64,000 nucleotides of DNA, taken from contig JAWKYB010000002.1 of the NCBI GenBank assembly GCA_041396705.1, positions 124,001 through 188,000 of the forward strand, written 5' to 3'. Shown here piece after piece: positions 30,374-39,744 of this stretch. Numbering within the stretch: the stretch's first letter is position 1; each line of letters begins with the position of its first letter. The notes under the pieces were generated by a model. That model was not told where the DNA came from and made no database searches. It saw only the letters and a list, made by a program, of their open reading frames with translations. Origin of the DNA: Alphaproteobacteria bacterium. GTDB taxonomy: Bacteria; Pseudomonadota; Alphaproteobacteria; CALKHQ01. A program made the position numbers and the translations under genes.

Positions 30374-31222
30374 TCAGCCCTTGATCAGGCCGTCGGTGAA
30401 GCCGCGCACGATGCGGTCCTTGAACACCACCGCGAGCAGGATGATGGGGGCGATGCCGAGCAGGGCCGCGGCCATCATCTGGCCGAAGGCGGTCTGGTAC
30501 TGGCCGGCGAACTGCGAGATCACCAGCGGCACCGTCTGAGCGTCCTGCCGGGTCAGCACCAGGGCGAAGAAGAACTCGTTCCACGCCTCGATGAAGGCGA
30601 ACAGGGCGGCGGCGGCCAGCGGCGGCGCCGAGATCGGCAGGATGATGTGCACGAAGGTGCGCAGCGGCCCGGCGCCGTCGACCGCGGCGGCGCGCTCCAG
30701 CCCTGCCGGGATGCCGGCGAAGAAGCCGCGCAGGATCCAGATCACGATCGGCAGGTTGAACGACAGATAGACCACGCCCAGCGACAGCACGCTGTCGATC
30801 AGGCCGACCCGGCTGATCACGATGAACAGCGGGATCGCGATGGCGATCGCCGGCAGCATCTGCGTGGCCAGCACCATGAAGGCGATGACGTTGGCGCGCG
30901 GCAGCGACAGCCGCGCCAGCGCATAGGCCGCCGGCGCGCCGAGCGCCAGCGCCAGCGCGGTCGACAGCGTCGCCACTGCCAGCGAGTTCAGCATGCCGGC
31001 ACCCAGGCTGGCCGCCGATTCGAACACCTCGACGAAGTTCTGCCAGGTGAACTCCGACGGCGACAGGTCGGGCGGCTGGGCGATCAGGGCGCGCTTGGTC
31101 AGGAAGCCCGACAGCACCATCCACAGGATCGGCGCCATCGACCACAGCACGAACACCGCGATGCCGGCGACGATGCCGGCCTTGGCGAGCGGGCCGAAGC
31201 GGCGCGGGTCGGCCCGGCTCAT
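30374..31222 (-). CDS. MalG-type carbohydrate ABC permease
   Basis: The 282-residue inner-membrane protein has six hydrophobic helices and the EAA coupling loop (GLERAAAVDGAGPLRTFVHI). The ATG at 31222 overlaps the upstream permease stop as ATGA, so translation is coupled. It pairs with the MalF-type permease to form the channel; the ATPase at 29298 drives it. Confidence 0.92.
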   Translation of the reverse strand: MSRADPRRFGPLAKAGIVAGIAVFVLWSMAPILWMVLSGFLTKRALIAQPPDLSPSEFTWQNFVEVFESAASLGAGMLNSLAVATLSTALALALGAPAAYALARLSLPRANVIAFMVLATQMLPAIAIAIPLFIVISRVGLIDSVLSLGVVYLSFNLPIVIWILRGFFAGIPAGLERAAAVDGAGPLRTFVHIILPISAPPLAAAALFAFIEAWNEFFFALVLTRQDAQTVPLVISQFAGQYQTAFGQMMAAALLGIAPIILLAVVFKDRIVRGFTDGLIKG

Positions 31223-32127
31223 GCCGCCCGCCCCGCCCGGCGCGGCCGCATCAGCCAGATGTAGAGGATGGCCAGCGCGAATGTCAGCGCGAACACCAGG
31301 TTGGCGATGGCCGCGCCATAGCCGAGGTCGAGGAAGTTGAAGGTGACGCGATAGGCCAGGAAGTTCAGCAGCACGGTCGCGTCGGCCGGGCCGCCGCGGG
31401 TCAGCACGAACACCAGGTCGAACACCCGCAGCGACCAGATCGTCTGCAGCACGGTGGCGATGGCCAGCGCCGTGCCGATATTGGGCAGCGTGATGTGGAA
31501 GAAGGTCTGCACCCGGCTGGCGCCGTCCAGATAGGCCGCGCGATACAGGATCGAGGGCACCTGGCTGAGGCCCGCCAGCATCAGCAGCACCACGAAGGGC
31601 AACGATTTCCAAACGTCGACCAGCAGCAGGAACCCCAGCGCCATGTTCGGCGCGCCGAGCCAGACCTGGTTGGTGTCGAGGATGCCCAGCGAGACCAGCA
31701 CGCCGTTGAGCACGCCGTAGTTGGCGTTCAGGATCCACTTCCACAGCACGGCGTTGGCGACCGGCGCGATCGCCCACGGCACCACCAGCACGACGCGCAG
31801 GAATCCGGAGCGGCCGATCGGGTTGTTCAGCAGCAGCGCGATGCCCAGCCCCAGCCCGACCACCAGCACCACCTCGGCGCCCGAGAAGTACAGGGTGTTG
31901 AGCAGCGCGTTGTGCACGGCCTGGTCGTCGAACAGCCGCTCGAAATTGCCCAGCCCGTTCCACGTGCGGTCGATCTGGCCGGCGGCCATCGAGACGTCCT
32001 GGAACGCCAGCACGATGGAATCGACGATCGGATAGCCCAGCACCGCCGCCAGCACCGCCAGCGCCGGCGCGACGAAAGCGGCGCCGGCGAGACGCCGGCG
32101 CCGCGCGACGGTCTGCGACTCGCGCAT
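31219..32127 (-). CDS. MalF/UgpA-type carbohydrate ABC permease
   Basis: The 302-residue inner-membrane protein has a basic N-terminus (RESQTVARRRR), six helices and the EAA loop (ILYRAAYLDGASRVQTFFHI). It follows the binding-protein gene by 46 bases and overlaps the MalG-type permease by four bases. Confidence 0.92.
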   Translation of the reverse strand: MRESQTVARRRRLAGAAFVAPALAVLAAVLGYPIVDSIVLAFQDVSMAAGQIDRTWNGLGNFERLFDDQAVHNALLNTLYFSGAEVVLVVGLGLGIALLLNNPIGRSGFLRVVLVVPWAIAPVANAVLWKWILNANYGVLNGVLVSLGILDTNQVWLGAPNMALGFLLLVDVWKSLPFVVLLMLAGLSQVPSILYRAAYLDGASRVQTFFHITLPNIGTALAIATVLQTIWSLRVFDLVFVLTRGGPADATVLLNFLAYRVTFNFLDLGYGAAIANLVFALTFALAILYIWLMRPRRAGRAA

Positions 32128-32173
32128 GTCAGTCCTGCGACACGGGGCCCGTCCGCGTCGCCGCCGTCATGCC

Positions 32174-33463
32174 TCAGCCGCGCCGCCTGACGATGGCCGC
32201 CACCTGGTCGGCGGCATCGGCGATGGCCTGGGCCGCCGATTTCTGCTTCTGCAGCGCCAGCTGCACCTCGGTGCCGACCGCCTGGGTCACCTCGTTGAAA
32301 TCCGGGGTGACGTAGCTGTCGTAGGGATGGGTCGCCTGGTCAAGCACCACCGAGGCGTTGGGCAGCGCCGCCTGCACCTCCGGGTCGGCCAGCACCGACA
32401 GCCGGATCGGCAGCCAGCCGGTGTCGATCGCCTGCCGCTTCTGGATGTCGGCGTCGAGGTAGAACTCGATCAGCGACTGCGCCAGTTCCGGGTTCTGGCT
32501 GGACTTCAGGATGGTCCAGGCGTCGGTGCCGTCGATGGAGGCCGAGCCCGCCGGGCCGGCCGGCAGGATGGCGCCGCCCAGCTTGCCGACGATCTGCGAC
32601 TGCTCCGGGTCTTGCGCCGGCGTCCACATGAACGGCCAGTTCATCATCATCGACGCCCGGCCGGCGAGCAGCACGTTGGTGGCATCGTTGATGCCGATGT
32701 AGGAGATCGCGCCCGGGTCGGTGCCGGCGTCCATCAGGTCGACCATCATCTGCAGCCCGGCGACGCCGGCGTCCGAGTTGAACGCGGGCATGCCGTCCTC
32801 GCCGTACATCGTGCCGCCGGCCTGCTGCAGGAAGCACATCCAGTAGCTGGCGGTGCCGCCGATGCCGGCAGGGTCGCCGTAGTTGGCCACCCAGCCGAAG
32901 CGGCCGTCGCGGGTCAGCTCCCTGGTGTAGCGCAGCAGATCGTCCCAGGTGGCCGGCGGGCCGCCGAGCCCGGCCTGTTCGAGATGCTCGGTATTGTAGA
33001 ACAGCGTCAGCAGCGACAGGGTGAACACCGCGCCGTAGCCCTGCCCGTCCCAGGTCACCGTGGTGAAGCTGGACTGCGGCATGTCGGCCAGCAGGTCGGC
33101 CGGCAGGTCGCCGACGAACGGGTGCAGGTAGGACACGAATTCCGGGACCCAGGCACAGTTGTAGACCACGTCCCACGGCGCCGAGCCGGAAGCATAGGCG
33201 GTCGCCATGCGGTCGTGCAGCTGCGGCCAGGCGACGAGGTCGTAGTTGACCGAGGCGCCGTTGGACGCCTGCCAGGCCTCGAACCGGTCGAGCGAGAACT
33301 CGGCCGCGCCGGGCGGCGCCGGGTCCGGCGGCAGCGGCCCGAACACGTTCAGCTCCACGTCCGCGGCATGCGCCGCGCGGATCAGACCGGGCCCGGCGGT
33401 CGCGGCAAGCCCGGCGCCCGCCGCCCCGCGCAGCAGCCCACGGCGCGTCGTTTTCACAAGCAT
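32174..33463 (-). CDS. Tat-exported carbohydrate-binding protein (family 1 extracellular solute-binding)
   Basis: The precursor has 429 residues. The N-terminus TTRRGLLRGAAGAG is a twin-arginine signal, cleaved near AAHA-ADVE. The fold is SBP_bac_1 (maltose/glycerol-3-phosphate type) with YGAVFTLSLLTLFYNTEHLE, GGTMYGEDGMPAFNS and a Trp/Asp-rich ligand cleft. ATG 33463 follows GGAGGAGACAGCC. It is the first gene of the leftward operon that ends with the NagB-like gene. The ligand is unknown, probably a sugar or polyol. Confidence 0.9.
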   Translation of the reverse strand: MLVKTTRRGLLRGAAGAGLAATAGPGLIRAAHAADVELNVFGPLPPDPAPPGAAEFSLDRFEAWQASNGASVNYDLVAWPQLHDRMATAYASGSAPWDVVYNCAWVPEFVSYLHPFVGDLPADLLADMPQSSFTTVTWDGQGYGAVFTLSLLTLFYNTEHLEQAGLGGPPATWDDLLRYTRELTRDGRFGWVANYGDPAGIGGTASYWMCFLQQAGGTMYGEDGMPAFNSDAGVAGLQMMVDLMDAGTDPGAISYIGINDATNVLLAGRASMMMNWPFMWTPAQDPEQSQIVGKLGGAILPAGPAGSASIDGTDAWTILKSSQNPELAQSLIEFYLDADIQKRQAIDTGWLPIRLSVLADPEVQAALPNASVVLDQATHPYDSYVTPDFNEVTQAVGTEVQLALQKQKSAAQAIADAADQVAAIVRRRG

Positions 33464-33528
33464 GGCTGTCTCCTCCCGATTATTGTCGCCCACTCCCTGC
33501 GATCGAGGTTGCTGACGGCTCGCGGGTC

Positions 33529-33560
33529 TGTCAACAGTTAATCCATCATCTTGACTTACT
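33529..33560. promoter_or_regulatory. Divergent control region between binding protein and ROK genes
   Basis: A perfect leftward -35 hexamer TTGACA (33534-33529) lies ahead of the binding-protein gene, but no good -10 is placed behind it. An inverted repeat GTCAA (33530-33534) / TTGAC (33551-33555) flanks an AT-rich core with AGTTAAT and TTACTAAC, which could be the operator of the adjacent ROK regulator. Confidence 0.35.
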
Positions 33561-33577
33561 AACCGGGGTCCGTCGCC

Positions 33578-34747
33578 TTGCTGCTGAACGCGACCAACAT
33601 CGTCGCCGCCAAACAGATCAACCTGTGGGTTGTGTTCGAGGCGATCCGACTGCACCAGCCGATCCCGCGCACACGCATCGCCGACGTCACCGGCCTGTCG
33701 AAGCAGGCGGTGTCGAACCTGGTCGACGAGCTGGAGCGCGACGGCCTGGTGGTGGCCGAGGAGGCGCGCGACCGGCGCATCGGCAAGCCGCCCTCGCCGC
33801 TGCGGATCAATCCCGCCGGGCCGCAGCTGATCGGCTGCCATATCAACCACGGCCGCCTGGTGCTGGTGGTCACCAACCTGGCCGGTGACGTGCTGGAACG
33901 GACGTCCGATCCGGTCGGCCAGCTGTCCGCCGAGGCGGCGGCATCGACGATCCGAGACGGCATCGAGGCCCTGATCGCGCGCAGCGGGCTGGCCCGCGAA
34001 GCCTTCCTCGGCATCGGCGTGGCGACGCCGGGACCGTTCGGCGTCGAGGGCATCAGCCCGCCGCGGCTGCCCGGCTGGGACGGCCTGGTGTTGCGCCGCC
34101 GGCTGGCCGGCCTGTTCGATCGGCCTGTGGTGTTGGCAAACGACGGCCAGTGCGCCGTCACAGCCGAATGGCGCTTCGGCGCCGCGCGCGACCTGAAGAG
34201 CTTCGTCTACGTCTTCCTCGGCACCGGCCTGGGCAGCGGCGTGATGATCAACGGCTCGGCCTTTGGCGGGATGTCGGGCAACGCGGGCGAGTTCGGCCAC
34301 CTGATCGTGGTGCCGGACGGGCACGCCTGCATCTGCGGCAACCGCGGCTGCCTGGAGACCTACATGTCGGTCGATGCCGCCATGCGCTTCCTGGCCGAAA
34401 GCGGCGTCGACGTGCCGTCGACCGTGGCGTTCGAGGAAGCGTTCGATGCCGGTCACCCGCAGGTCGCGGCATGGCTGGACCAGGCGATCGGGCCGCTGCG
34501 CATCGGGCTGAACGCGCTGGAGAACCTGTTCGACCCGGAGACGGTGATGCTCGGCGGCGACGCGCCGGCCTGGCTGATCGACGCGGTGCTGGCGCGGCTG
34601 CAACCGCTGCTGCCCTCGGTCAGCCGCAGCGCGCCGGCCCATGCCCGGGTGACCCGCGCCGGCCTGGACCAGGATGCCGTCGCCCGCGGCGCCGCGGCGC
34701 TGCCGCTGCTCGCGGCGCTGAACCCGCGCTTTCAGCAGCTGGTCTGA
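33578..34747 (+). CDS. ROK-family transcriptional regulator (NagC/XylR-like)
   Basis: The 389-residue protein has an N-terminal winged helix (RTRIADVTGLSKQAVSNLVDEL) followed by a ROK sugar-kinase-like domain. The ATP-site glycines (FLGTGLGSGVMING) and the ROK zinc motif (GHACICGNRGCLE) are visible. It probably binds the importer's sugar or its phosphate and represses the divergent operon. The start is TTG 33578, the only start before the helix-turn-helix; no strong ribosome site is seen. Confidence 0.9.
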   Translation: MLLNATNIVAAKQINLWVVFEAIRLHQPIPRTRIADVTGLSKQAVSNLVDELERDGLVVAEEARDRRIGKPPSPLRINPAGPQLIGCHINHGRLVLVVTNLAGDVLERTSDPVGQLSAEAAASTIRDGIEALIARSGLAREAFLGIGVATPGPFGVEGISPPRLPGWDGLVLRRRLAGLFDRPVVLANDGQCAVTAEWRFGAARDLKSFVYVFLGTGLGSGVMINGSAFGGMSGNAGEFGHLIVVPDGHACICGNRGCLETYMSVDAAMRFLAESGVDVPSTVAFEEAFDAGHPQVAAWLDQAIGPLRIGLNALENLFDPETVMLGGDAPAWLIDAVLARLQPLLPSVSRSAPAHARVTRAGLDQDAVARGAAALPLLAALNPRFQQLV

Positions 34748-34853
34748 CACGCACGGTCATCGCAGCGCCTTTGACAAGCGCGCGTCGTCCTGCCCCACTG
34801 GCGCGGCGGACCGCGCCAACGCCGTGCGGTCGCCAAGAGCGGGAGGAAAGGCA

Positions 34854-36029
34854 ATGGCAGACGTGCGCGTGGCGATCCTGGGTGCCGGCGGCTGGATGGG
34901 CAAGGTGCACAGCCTCGGCTACCGCAACACTGCCCTGCTGTTCGGCGGGCGGCGGGGATCCGCCGAGATCGCGATGCTGGTCGACGAGAACGCCGGCCGG
35001 CTGAAGGAGATGGCGGCGGCCATCGGCAACCCGCGGATCGAGAGCGACTGGCGGGTCGCGGTCGCCGACCCCGACATCGACCTGATCGACATCTGCCTGC
35101 CCGACTATCTGCACTATCCGGTCGCCAAGGCGGCGCTCGAGGCCGGCAAGAACGTCTATTGCGAGAAGCCGTTCACCGACACCGCGGCGGAGGCGAAGGA
35201 ACTGGCCGACCTTGCAACGCGCAAGGGCGTCGTCACCCGCATCGGCCACAATTTCCCGAAGAACCCGGCGCACGAGATCGCGCGCGACCTGATCCGCAGC
35301 GGTGAGATCGGCGACATCCAGCTGTTCCGCGCCTGGATGCATGTCGACGTGCTGGCCGACCCGGCGGCGCCGTTCATGTGGCGCTGCGACGGCGAGCTAG
35401 CCCCGACCGGCGCGGTCGGCGACATCGCGACCCACGTGTTCAGCCTGGTCGACTATCTGGTCGGCGACATCCGCACGCTGACCGCCGATGCCGGCGTGAC
35501 GGCGGCGGAGCGGCCGTATCAAGCGGGCTTCGGCTACGGCGTCAAGGCCGGCGAACTGAAGGACGCACCGATGAAGGCGGTGACCAACCCCGACTTCGTC
35601 AACATCCTGTGTCGCCTGAAAAACGGCGGGCGCGGCGTGATCGACGTCAGCCGCGTCGCCACCGGCCGCCGCTTCCAGCAGGGCTACGACATCTACGGCA
35701 CCAGGGGTGCGCTCAGCTTCGACTACGACGAGGTCAACCGCATCCGCTTCTACTCCGGCGCCGATCCGGTCGGCCGCCAGGGCTGGCGGGCGATCGACGC
35801 CGGGCCGGAGAGCGAGACCTATGCCGCGTTCAACCCGGTGGCCAATTTCGGCGTCGGCTACAACGAGTTCAAGGCGATCGAGGTCAGCGAGGTGGTCAAC
35901 GCGGTCGCCACCGGCACCCCGGTCTGGCCGACTTTCCACGACGGCGCGCGGCTCATGCGCATCGTCGACGCCTGCCTCAAGTCCGCCGCCGAGGGCGGCT
36001 GGGTCACCGTGGAGGGCGGCAACGCCTGA
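34854..36029 (+). CDS. Gfo/Idh/MocA-family oxidoreductase
   Basis: The 391-residue protein starts at ATG 34854 behind GGAGGAAAGGC. The Rossmann motif is AILGAGGWMGKVH and the family's catalytic EKP is present (YCEKPFTDTA). RIGHNFPKNPAH and GDIATHVFSLVDYL are typical of sugar or inositol dehydrogenases. It is downstream of, and on the same strand as, the ROK gene and likely oxidises the imported sugar or a derivative with NAD(P). Confidence 0.9.
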   Translation: MADVRVAILGAGGWMGKVHSLGYRNTALLFGGRRGSAEIAMLVDENAGRLKEMAAAIGNPRIESDWRVAVADPDIDLIDICLPDYLHYPVAKAALEAGKNVYCEKPFTDTAAEAKELADLATRKGVVTRIGHNFPKNPAHEIARDLIRSGEIGDIQLFRAWMHVDVLADPAAPFMWRCDGELAPTGAVGDIATHVFSLVDYLVGDIRTLTADAGVTAAERPYQAGFGYGVKAGELKDAPMKAVTNPDFVNILCRLKNGGRGVIDVSRVATGRRFQQGYDIYGTRGALSFDYDEVNRIRFYSGADPVGRQGWRAIDAGPESETYAAFNPVANFGVGYNEFKAIEVSEVVNAVATGTPVWPTFHDGARLMRIVDACLKSAAEGGWVTVEGGNA

Positions 36030-36038
36030 CCGCCGCGT

Positions 36039-36821
36039 TCAGATCCAGCCGGCGTCGACGACGAAGGCCTGCTTCGAGCACATCCGGCTGTCGTCGGAGG
36101 CCAGCCACAGCGCCATCCGGGCGATGTCGGGCGGGTAGAGGCGGCCGGGCAGCACCTGGCGTTCCTCGAGCTGGCGTTCGCCGGCGGCGTCGAGCCAGTT
36201 CTCGACCTGGCGCTCGGTCATCACCCAGCCCGGCATGATCGAGTTGACGCGGATGTTGTCGGGGCCGAGCTCGGTGGCCAGCGCCCGGGTCATGCCGTGC
36301 ACCGCCGCCTTGGCCGTGACGTAGCAGACGCAGTCGCCGTCCGCCTCGACCCAGGTGATCGAACCCAGGTTGACGATCGAGCCGCCGCCGTTGTCGCGCA
36401 TCTGCGGTCGCACCGCGCGGGCGGCGAACAGCTGATGGCGCAGGTTGACCGCGATGCGGTCGTCGAAATAGGCGGCGTCGACCCGCTCCAGCCGGTGGCG
36501 GTCGTCGTTGCCTGCATTGTTGACCAGCGCGCGGATCGGCCCGCGCTCCGCGCCGACCTGCCGGATGCAAGCGTCCAGCGCCTCGACGTCGCGCAGGTCG
36601 AGGTGGCGATAGAGCGGCCGCTCGGCGCCGGTGGCGGCGATGCGGTCGGCCAAGGCCTCGCCGGCCGCATCGGCGATGTCGACGAAGCTGACCCGCGCAC
36701 CCTGGTCGGCGAAATGCTCCACCATCGCGCGGCCGATGCCGGTGGCACCGCCGGTGACGAACACATGCCGGCCGGCGAGGCTGGGATAGCGCGCACGGCC
36801 GTCGAGCAGGTCGTAGTTCAC
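36039..36821 (-). CDS. Short-chain dehydrogenase/reductase
   Basis: This is a classical SDR of 260 residues: FVTGGATGIGRAM, an acidic VDIADAA after strand 2 (NAD preference), NNAGNDD, LGSITW and YVTAK. It resembles sugar dehydrogenases that make aldono-lactones. It converges on the Gfo/Idh/MocA gene and lies 24 bases downstream of nothing on its own strand, but the PotC-like permease begins its stop 24 bases beyond its start, so it could be its own unit. The substrate is unknown. Confidence 0.88.
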   Translation of the reverse strand: MNYDLLDGRARYPSLAGRHVFVTGGATGIGRAMVEHFADQGARVSFVDIADAAGEALADRIAATGAERPLYRHLDLRDVEALDACIRQVGAERGPIRALVNNAGNDDRHRLERVDAAYFDDRIAVNLRHQLFAARAVRPQMRDNGGGSIVNLGSITWVEADGDCVCYVTAKAAVHGMTRALATELGPDNIRVNSIMPGWVMTERQVENWLDAAGERQLEERQVLPGRLYPPDIARMALWLASDDSRMCSKQAFVVDAGWI

Positions 36822-36845
36822 CGGGTTTCTCCCCTTCCCTTCGGC

Positions 36846-37637
36846 CTAACGCACCAGTTGGCGCGGGTCGAGATGCCGCGCCGCGACCAGGCACAACACC
36901 GTGGTGATCAGCAGGATCACCGCGACCAGGGCGTTGATGTCGGGCGTGAAGCCCAGGCGCATCATCGCCCACAACCGCACCGGCAGCGTGCTCTCCGTTC
37001 CGGTGACCAGCAGCGTGATCATGGTCTCGTCGAACGAGAGCACGAAGGCGAGGACGCCGCCGCCGATCACCGCACCCATCAGGTTCGGGCGCAGCACGTG
37101 CCAGAAGGTCTGCCAGCGGCTGGCGCCGAGATCGAGCGATGCCTCGACCAACGAGGGCCCGAGCACGGCAAGGCGCACGGCGACCGTGCGATAGACCAGC
37201 GCCAGCACGAACACCGTATGGCCGATCACCACGGTCAGCAGCGAGCGGTCGACATCGACCTCGCGGAAGAACACCAGCAGCGAGAGCCCGGTGATGATCG
37301 GCGGCATCAGGAACGGCAGGAAGACGAGGAACGACAGCAGCGTTCGGCCGATCGCCTGTTCCGACTCGCTGTACAGCGCCAGGCCGACGCCGATCGCGAC
37401 CGACAGGCAGACGGCGCTGGCGCCGACGACGAAGGTATTGAGCAGGGCGTCGAGCACGCTTTCGTTGGCCAGCAGCAGGCCATAGGATTCGACGCTCGGC
37501 GCGGACCAGTCGACCACGCCGTACTTCACCTCGAAGAACGACGAGGCGATCGGCAGCAGGATCGGCACGTACAGCACGGCGAAGACCAGCGCCGCGAACA
37601 GCGCCAGCGCGATGCGGGCCGGCACCGAACCCGTCAT
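36846..37637 (-). CDS. PotC-type ABC permease
   Basis: The 263-residue inner-membrane protein has six helices and the EAA loop (LVEASLDLGASRWQTFWHV). It overlaps the PotB-type permease stop/start as ATGA. It is the last gene of a spermidine/putrescine-type importer operon running leftward from 40785. Confidence 0.92.
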   Translation of the reverse strand: MTGSVPARIALALFAALVFAVLYVPILLPIASSFFEVKYGVVDWSAPSVESYGLLLANESVLDALLNTFVVGASAVCLSVAIGVGLALYSESEQAIGRTLLSFLVFLPFLMPPIITGLSLLVFFREVDVDRSLLTVVIGHTVFVLALVYRTVAVRLAVLGPSLVEASLDLGASRWQTFWHVLRPNLMGAVIGGGVLAFVLSFDETMITLLVTGTESTLPVRLWAMMRLGFTPDINALVAVILLITTVLCLVAARHLDPRQLVR

Positions 37638-38512
37638 CGCGGCACCCTCACGCTACGGACGACCGCGCCGGCCAGGCCGATCGACAGCACCACGGCGCAG
37701 GCCAGGATCGCCGACAGCGCGGCGCCGAACGGCCAGTTGTAGGCCAGCCCGAACTGGCTGAAGATGACGCGGCCGAAGGTGAAGCCGGACTGGCCGCCGA
37801 CCATCTGCGGCGTCAGGAAATCGCCGATGGCGAGCACGAACACGAAACAGAGCCCGGTGGCGAGGCCGGGCAGGCTGAGCGGCAGCACGACGGTGGCGAA
37901 GCGGCGCCAGGCCGGGGCGCCCAAGTCGGCCGACGCCTCCAGCAGCGACGGCGGGATGCGTTCCAGCGACAGGAAGATCGGCAGCACCGCGAAGGGCAGC
38001 AGCAGCACAGACTGGGTCAGCAGGATCGCATTGAGGTTGAACACGAACAGCGTGGTCGGCTCGTCGAGCAGCCCCAGGCCCATCAACGCGTCGTTGAGGA
38101 AACCCTTGCTGCCGAGGATCGCCCGCATCGCATAGATCTTGATGACGTAGCTCATCAGCATCGGCACGACCGTCAGCATCAGCAGCCGGTATTTCCAGCG
38201 GCCGCCGAGGCTCGAGAACAGATAGGCGACGGGATAGCCGACGAGCCCGGCGATCGCGGCAACAGCGAGGCACAGCAGGATCGTCTGCAGGAACACCTGC
38301 GGAAAGGTCGGGTCGGTAAAGAAGCGGACGTAGTTGTCGAGCGAGTAGATGGCGACGATCTCGCCGTCCTCGACCGCCATCAGGCTGGTGACCAGGAAGC
38401 CGGCCAGCGGCGCGACGATCAGCGCCAGCGGCACGCCATAGGCCAGCAGCGCCAGCAGGCCGCGCCCGGCGATCCCCTCCGTCGCTCCGGTCACGCCGCG
38501 ACGAGCCGGCAT
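37634..38512 (-). CDS. PotB-type ABC permease
   Basis: The 292-residue inner-membrane protein has six helices, an EAA loop (LLEASADLGAPAWRRFATV) and the EDGEIVAIYSLDNYVRF segment typical of PotB-like permeases. It overlaps the ATPase gene by 22 bases and the next permease by four. Confidence 0.92.
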   Translation of the reverse strand: MPARRGVTGATEGIAGRGLLALLAYGVPLALIVAPLAGFLVTSLMAVEDGEIVAIYSLDNYVRFFTDPTFPQVFLQTILLCLAVAAIAGLVGYPVAYLFSSLGGRWKYRLLMLTVVPMLMSYVIKIYAMRAILGSKGFLNDALMGLGLLDEPTTLFVFNLNAILLTQSVLLLPFAVLPIFLSLERIPPSLLEASADLGAPAWRRFATVVLPLSLPGLATGLCFVFVLAIGDFLTPQMVGGQSGFTFGRVIFSQFGLAYNWPFGAALSAILACAVVLSIGLAGAVVRSVRVPR

Positions 38513-39588
38513 TCCTCGACCCGCCAGGCGACGGTGACCTCATCGTCGGTCCGCACCGGCTGGCGGTCGACCCTGCTGGGGAAGCGCAGCCGGATCCCGA
38601 GAGCGCCGGTGGCGGCCGGCACGGCGACCTCGACGGACGTCAGCGCGCCGTTGAAGACCACGCCGGCCACGCGGCCGGCGGTGCGATTGGCCGCGGACGC
38701 CTCGCCGCTGCCGAGCGTCACGGCCTCGGGCCTGAACACGGCGAAGGCCCGGCTGCCGTCCGCCGCCGCCGCCATCGCCGGCTGGCCGTCGATGCTGCAG
38801 CGCAGCCGGCCGACCGGCGTGTCGATGGCGCGCACCGTGCCGTCGACCGGTCCGAGCACGCCCTCGATCAGGTTGTTCTCGCCGAAGAAGCGGGCGACGA
38901 ATTCCGACGCCGGCCGGTAGTACAGCTCGTCCACCGGGCCGAGTTGCAGGATCTCGCCGGCGCGCATGATGCAGATGCGGTCGGCGATCGCGATCGCTTC
39001 CTGCTGGTCGTGGGTCACGAACAGGAAGGTGGTCCGGATCCGGTGCTGGATGTCCTTGAGGAACAACTGCATCTGCTGGCGCAGCTCGACGTCCAGCGCC
39101 GCCAGCGGCTCGTCGAGCAGGATCAGCCGCGGCCGGCAGACGATGGCGCGGGCCAGCGCCACCCGCTGCTGCTGGCCGCCGGACAGCTGGGTCGGAAACC
39201 GACTCTCCAGCCCGGTCAGCTGGACCAGTTCCAGCGCCTCGCGCACCTGCGCGACGACCTCGTGCCGCGCCACCCCGCGCATGCGCAGCCCGTAGGAGAC
39301 GTTGCCCGCCACCGTCATGTGCGGGAACAGGGCGTAGTCCTGGAACACGGTGTTGAACGGCCGGCGATTGATCGGCATCCGGGTGATGTCGCGGTCGTCG
39401 AGCAGGATGGTGCCCGCGTCGGGCCGCACAAAACCGGCAATGATGCGCAGCACCGTGGTCTTGCCGGAGCCGGACGGCCCCAGCACGGTGATGAACTCGC
39501 CCTCGCGCACAGCCAGGCTGAACGCCGGCAGCACCGTCGTCTCGCCATAGCGCTTGGAGACTTCACGCAGTTCGAGCAGGGGGGTCAT
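38491..39588 (-). CDS. PotA-type ABC ATPase
   Basis: The protein has 365 residues: Walker A GPSGSGKTT at 37-45, LSGGQQQ at 135, Walker B LILLDEPLAALD, switch His in FVTHDQQEA, and a C-terminal TOBE domain with FRPEAVTLG. It energises the PotB/PotC-like permeases. A strong hairpin lies upstream between it and the binding-protein gene. Confidence 0.93.
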   Translation of the reverse strand: MTPLLELREVSKRYGETTVLPAFSLAVREGEFITVLGPSGSGKTTVLRIIAGFVRPDAGTILLDDRDITRMPINRRPFNTVFQDYALFPHMTVAGNVSYGLRMRGVARHEVVAQVREALELVQLTGLESRFPTQLSGGQQQRVALARAIVCRPRLILLDEPLAALDVELRQQMQLFLKDIQHRIRTTFLFVTHDQQEAIAIADRICIMRAGEILQLGPVDELYYRPASEFVARFFGENNLIEGVLGPVDGTVRAIDTPVGRLRCSIDGQPAMAAAADGSRAFAVFRPEAVTLGSGEASAANRTAGRVAGVVFNGALTSVEVAVPAATGALGIRLRFPSRVDRQPVRTDDEVTVAWRVEECRLVAA

Positions 39589-39657
39589 GCGCGGATCGGA
39601 CGCGTTGGGCCGTCGCGGCCGTTGGGCGGACGGGAAAAGACCGGCCGCGGATCGGTG

Positions 39658-39688
39658 CGGGCGGGCCGATCGCGATCGGACCCGCCCG
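39658..39688 (-). terminator. Long intercistronic hairpin between PotD-like and PotA-like genes
   Basis: CGGGCGGG (39658-39665) pairs with CCCGCCCG (39681-39688), and the interior CCGATCG/CGATCGG (39666-39679) continues the stem with a single bulged base (39680). The stem totals about 15 pairs. It lies in the 156-base gap after the binding-protein stop and probably attenuates or stabilises the transcript so that binding protein is made in excess. Confidence 0.6.
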
Positions 39689-39744
39689 GGACTGGACCGG
39701 CGGTCAAGGCCGTCGACGCCGCCGTGCGTCCGAAGGCCAGGTCG

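Noticed and set aside
34770..34853. Promoter with TTTGACAAG upstream of the Gfo/Idh/MocA gene
   Set aside because: A -35-like hexamer is visible but no acceptable -10 follows at 16-18 bases; the gene may be cotranscribed with the ROK gene.
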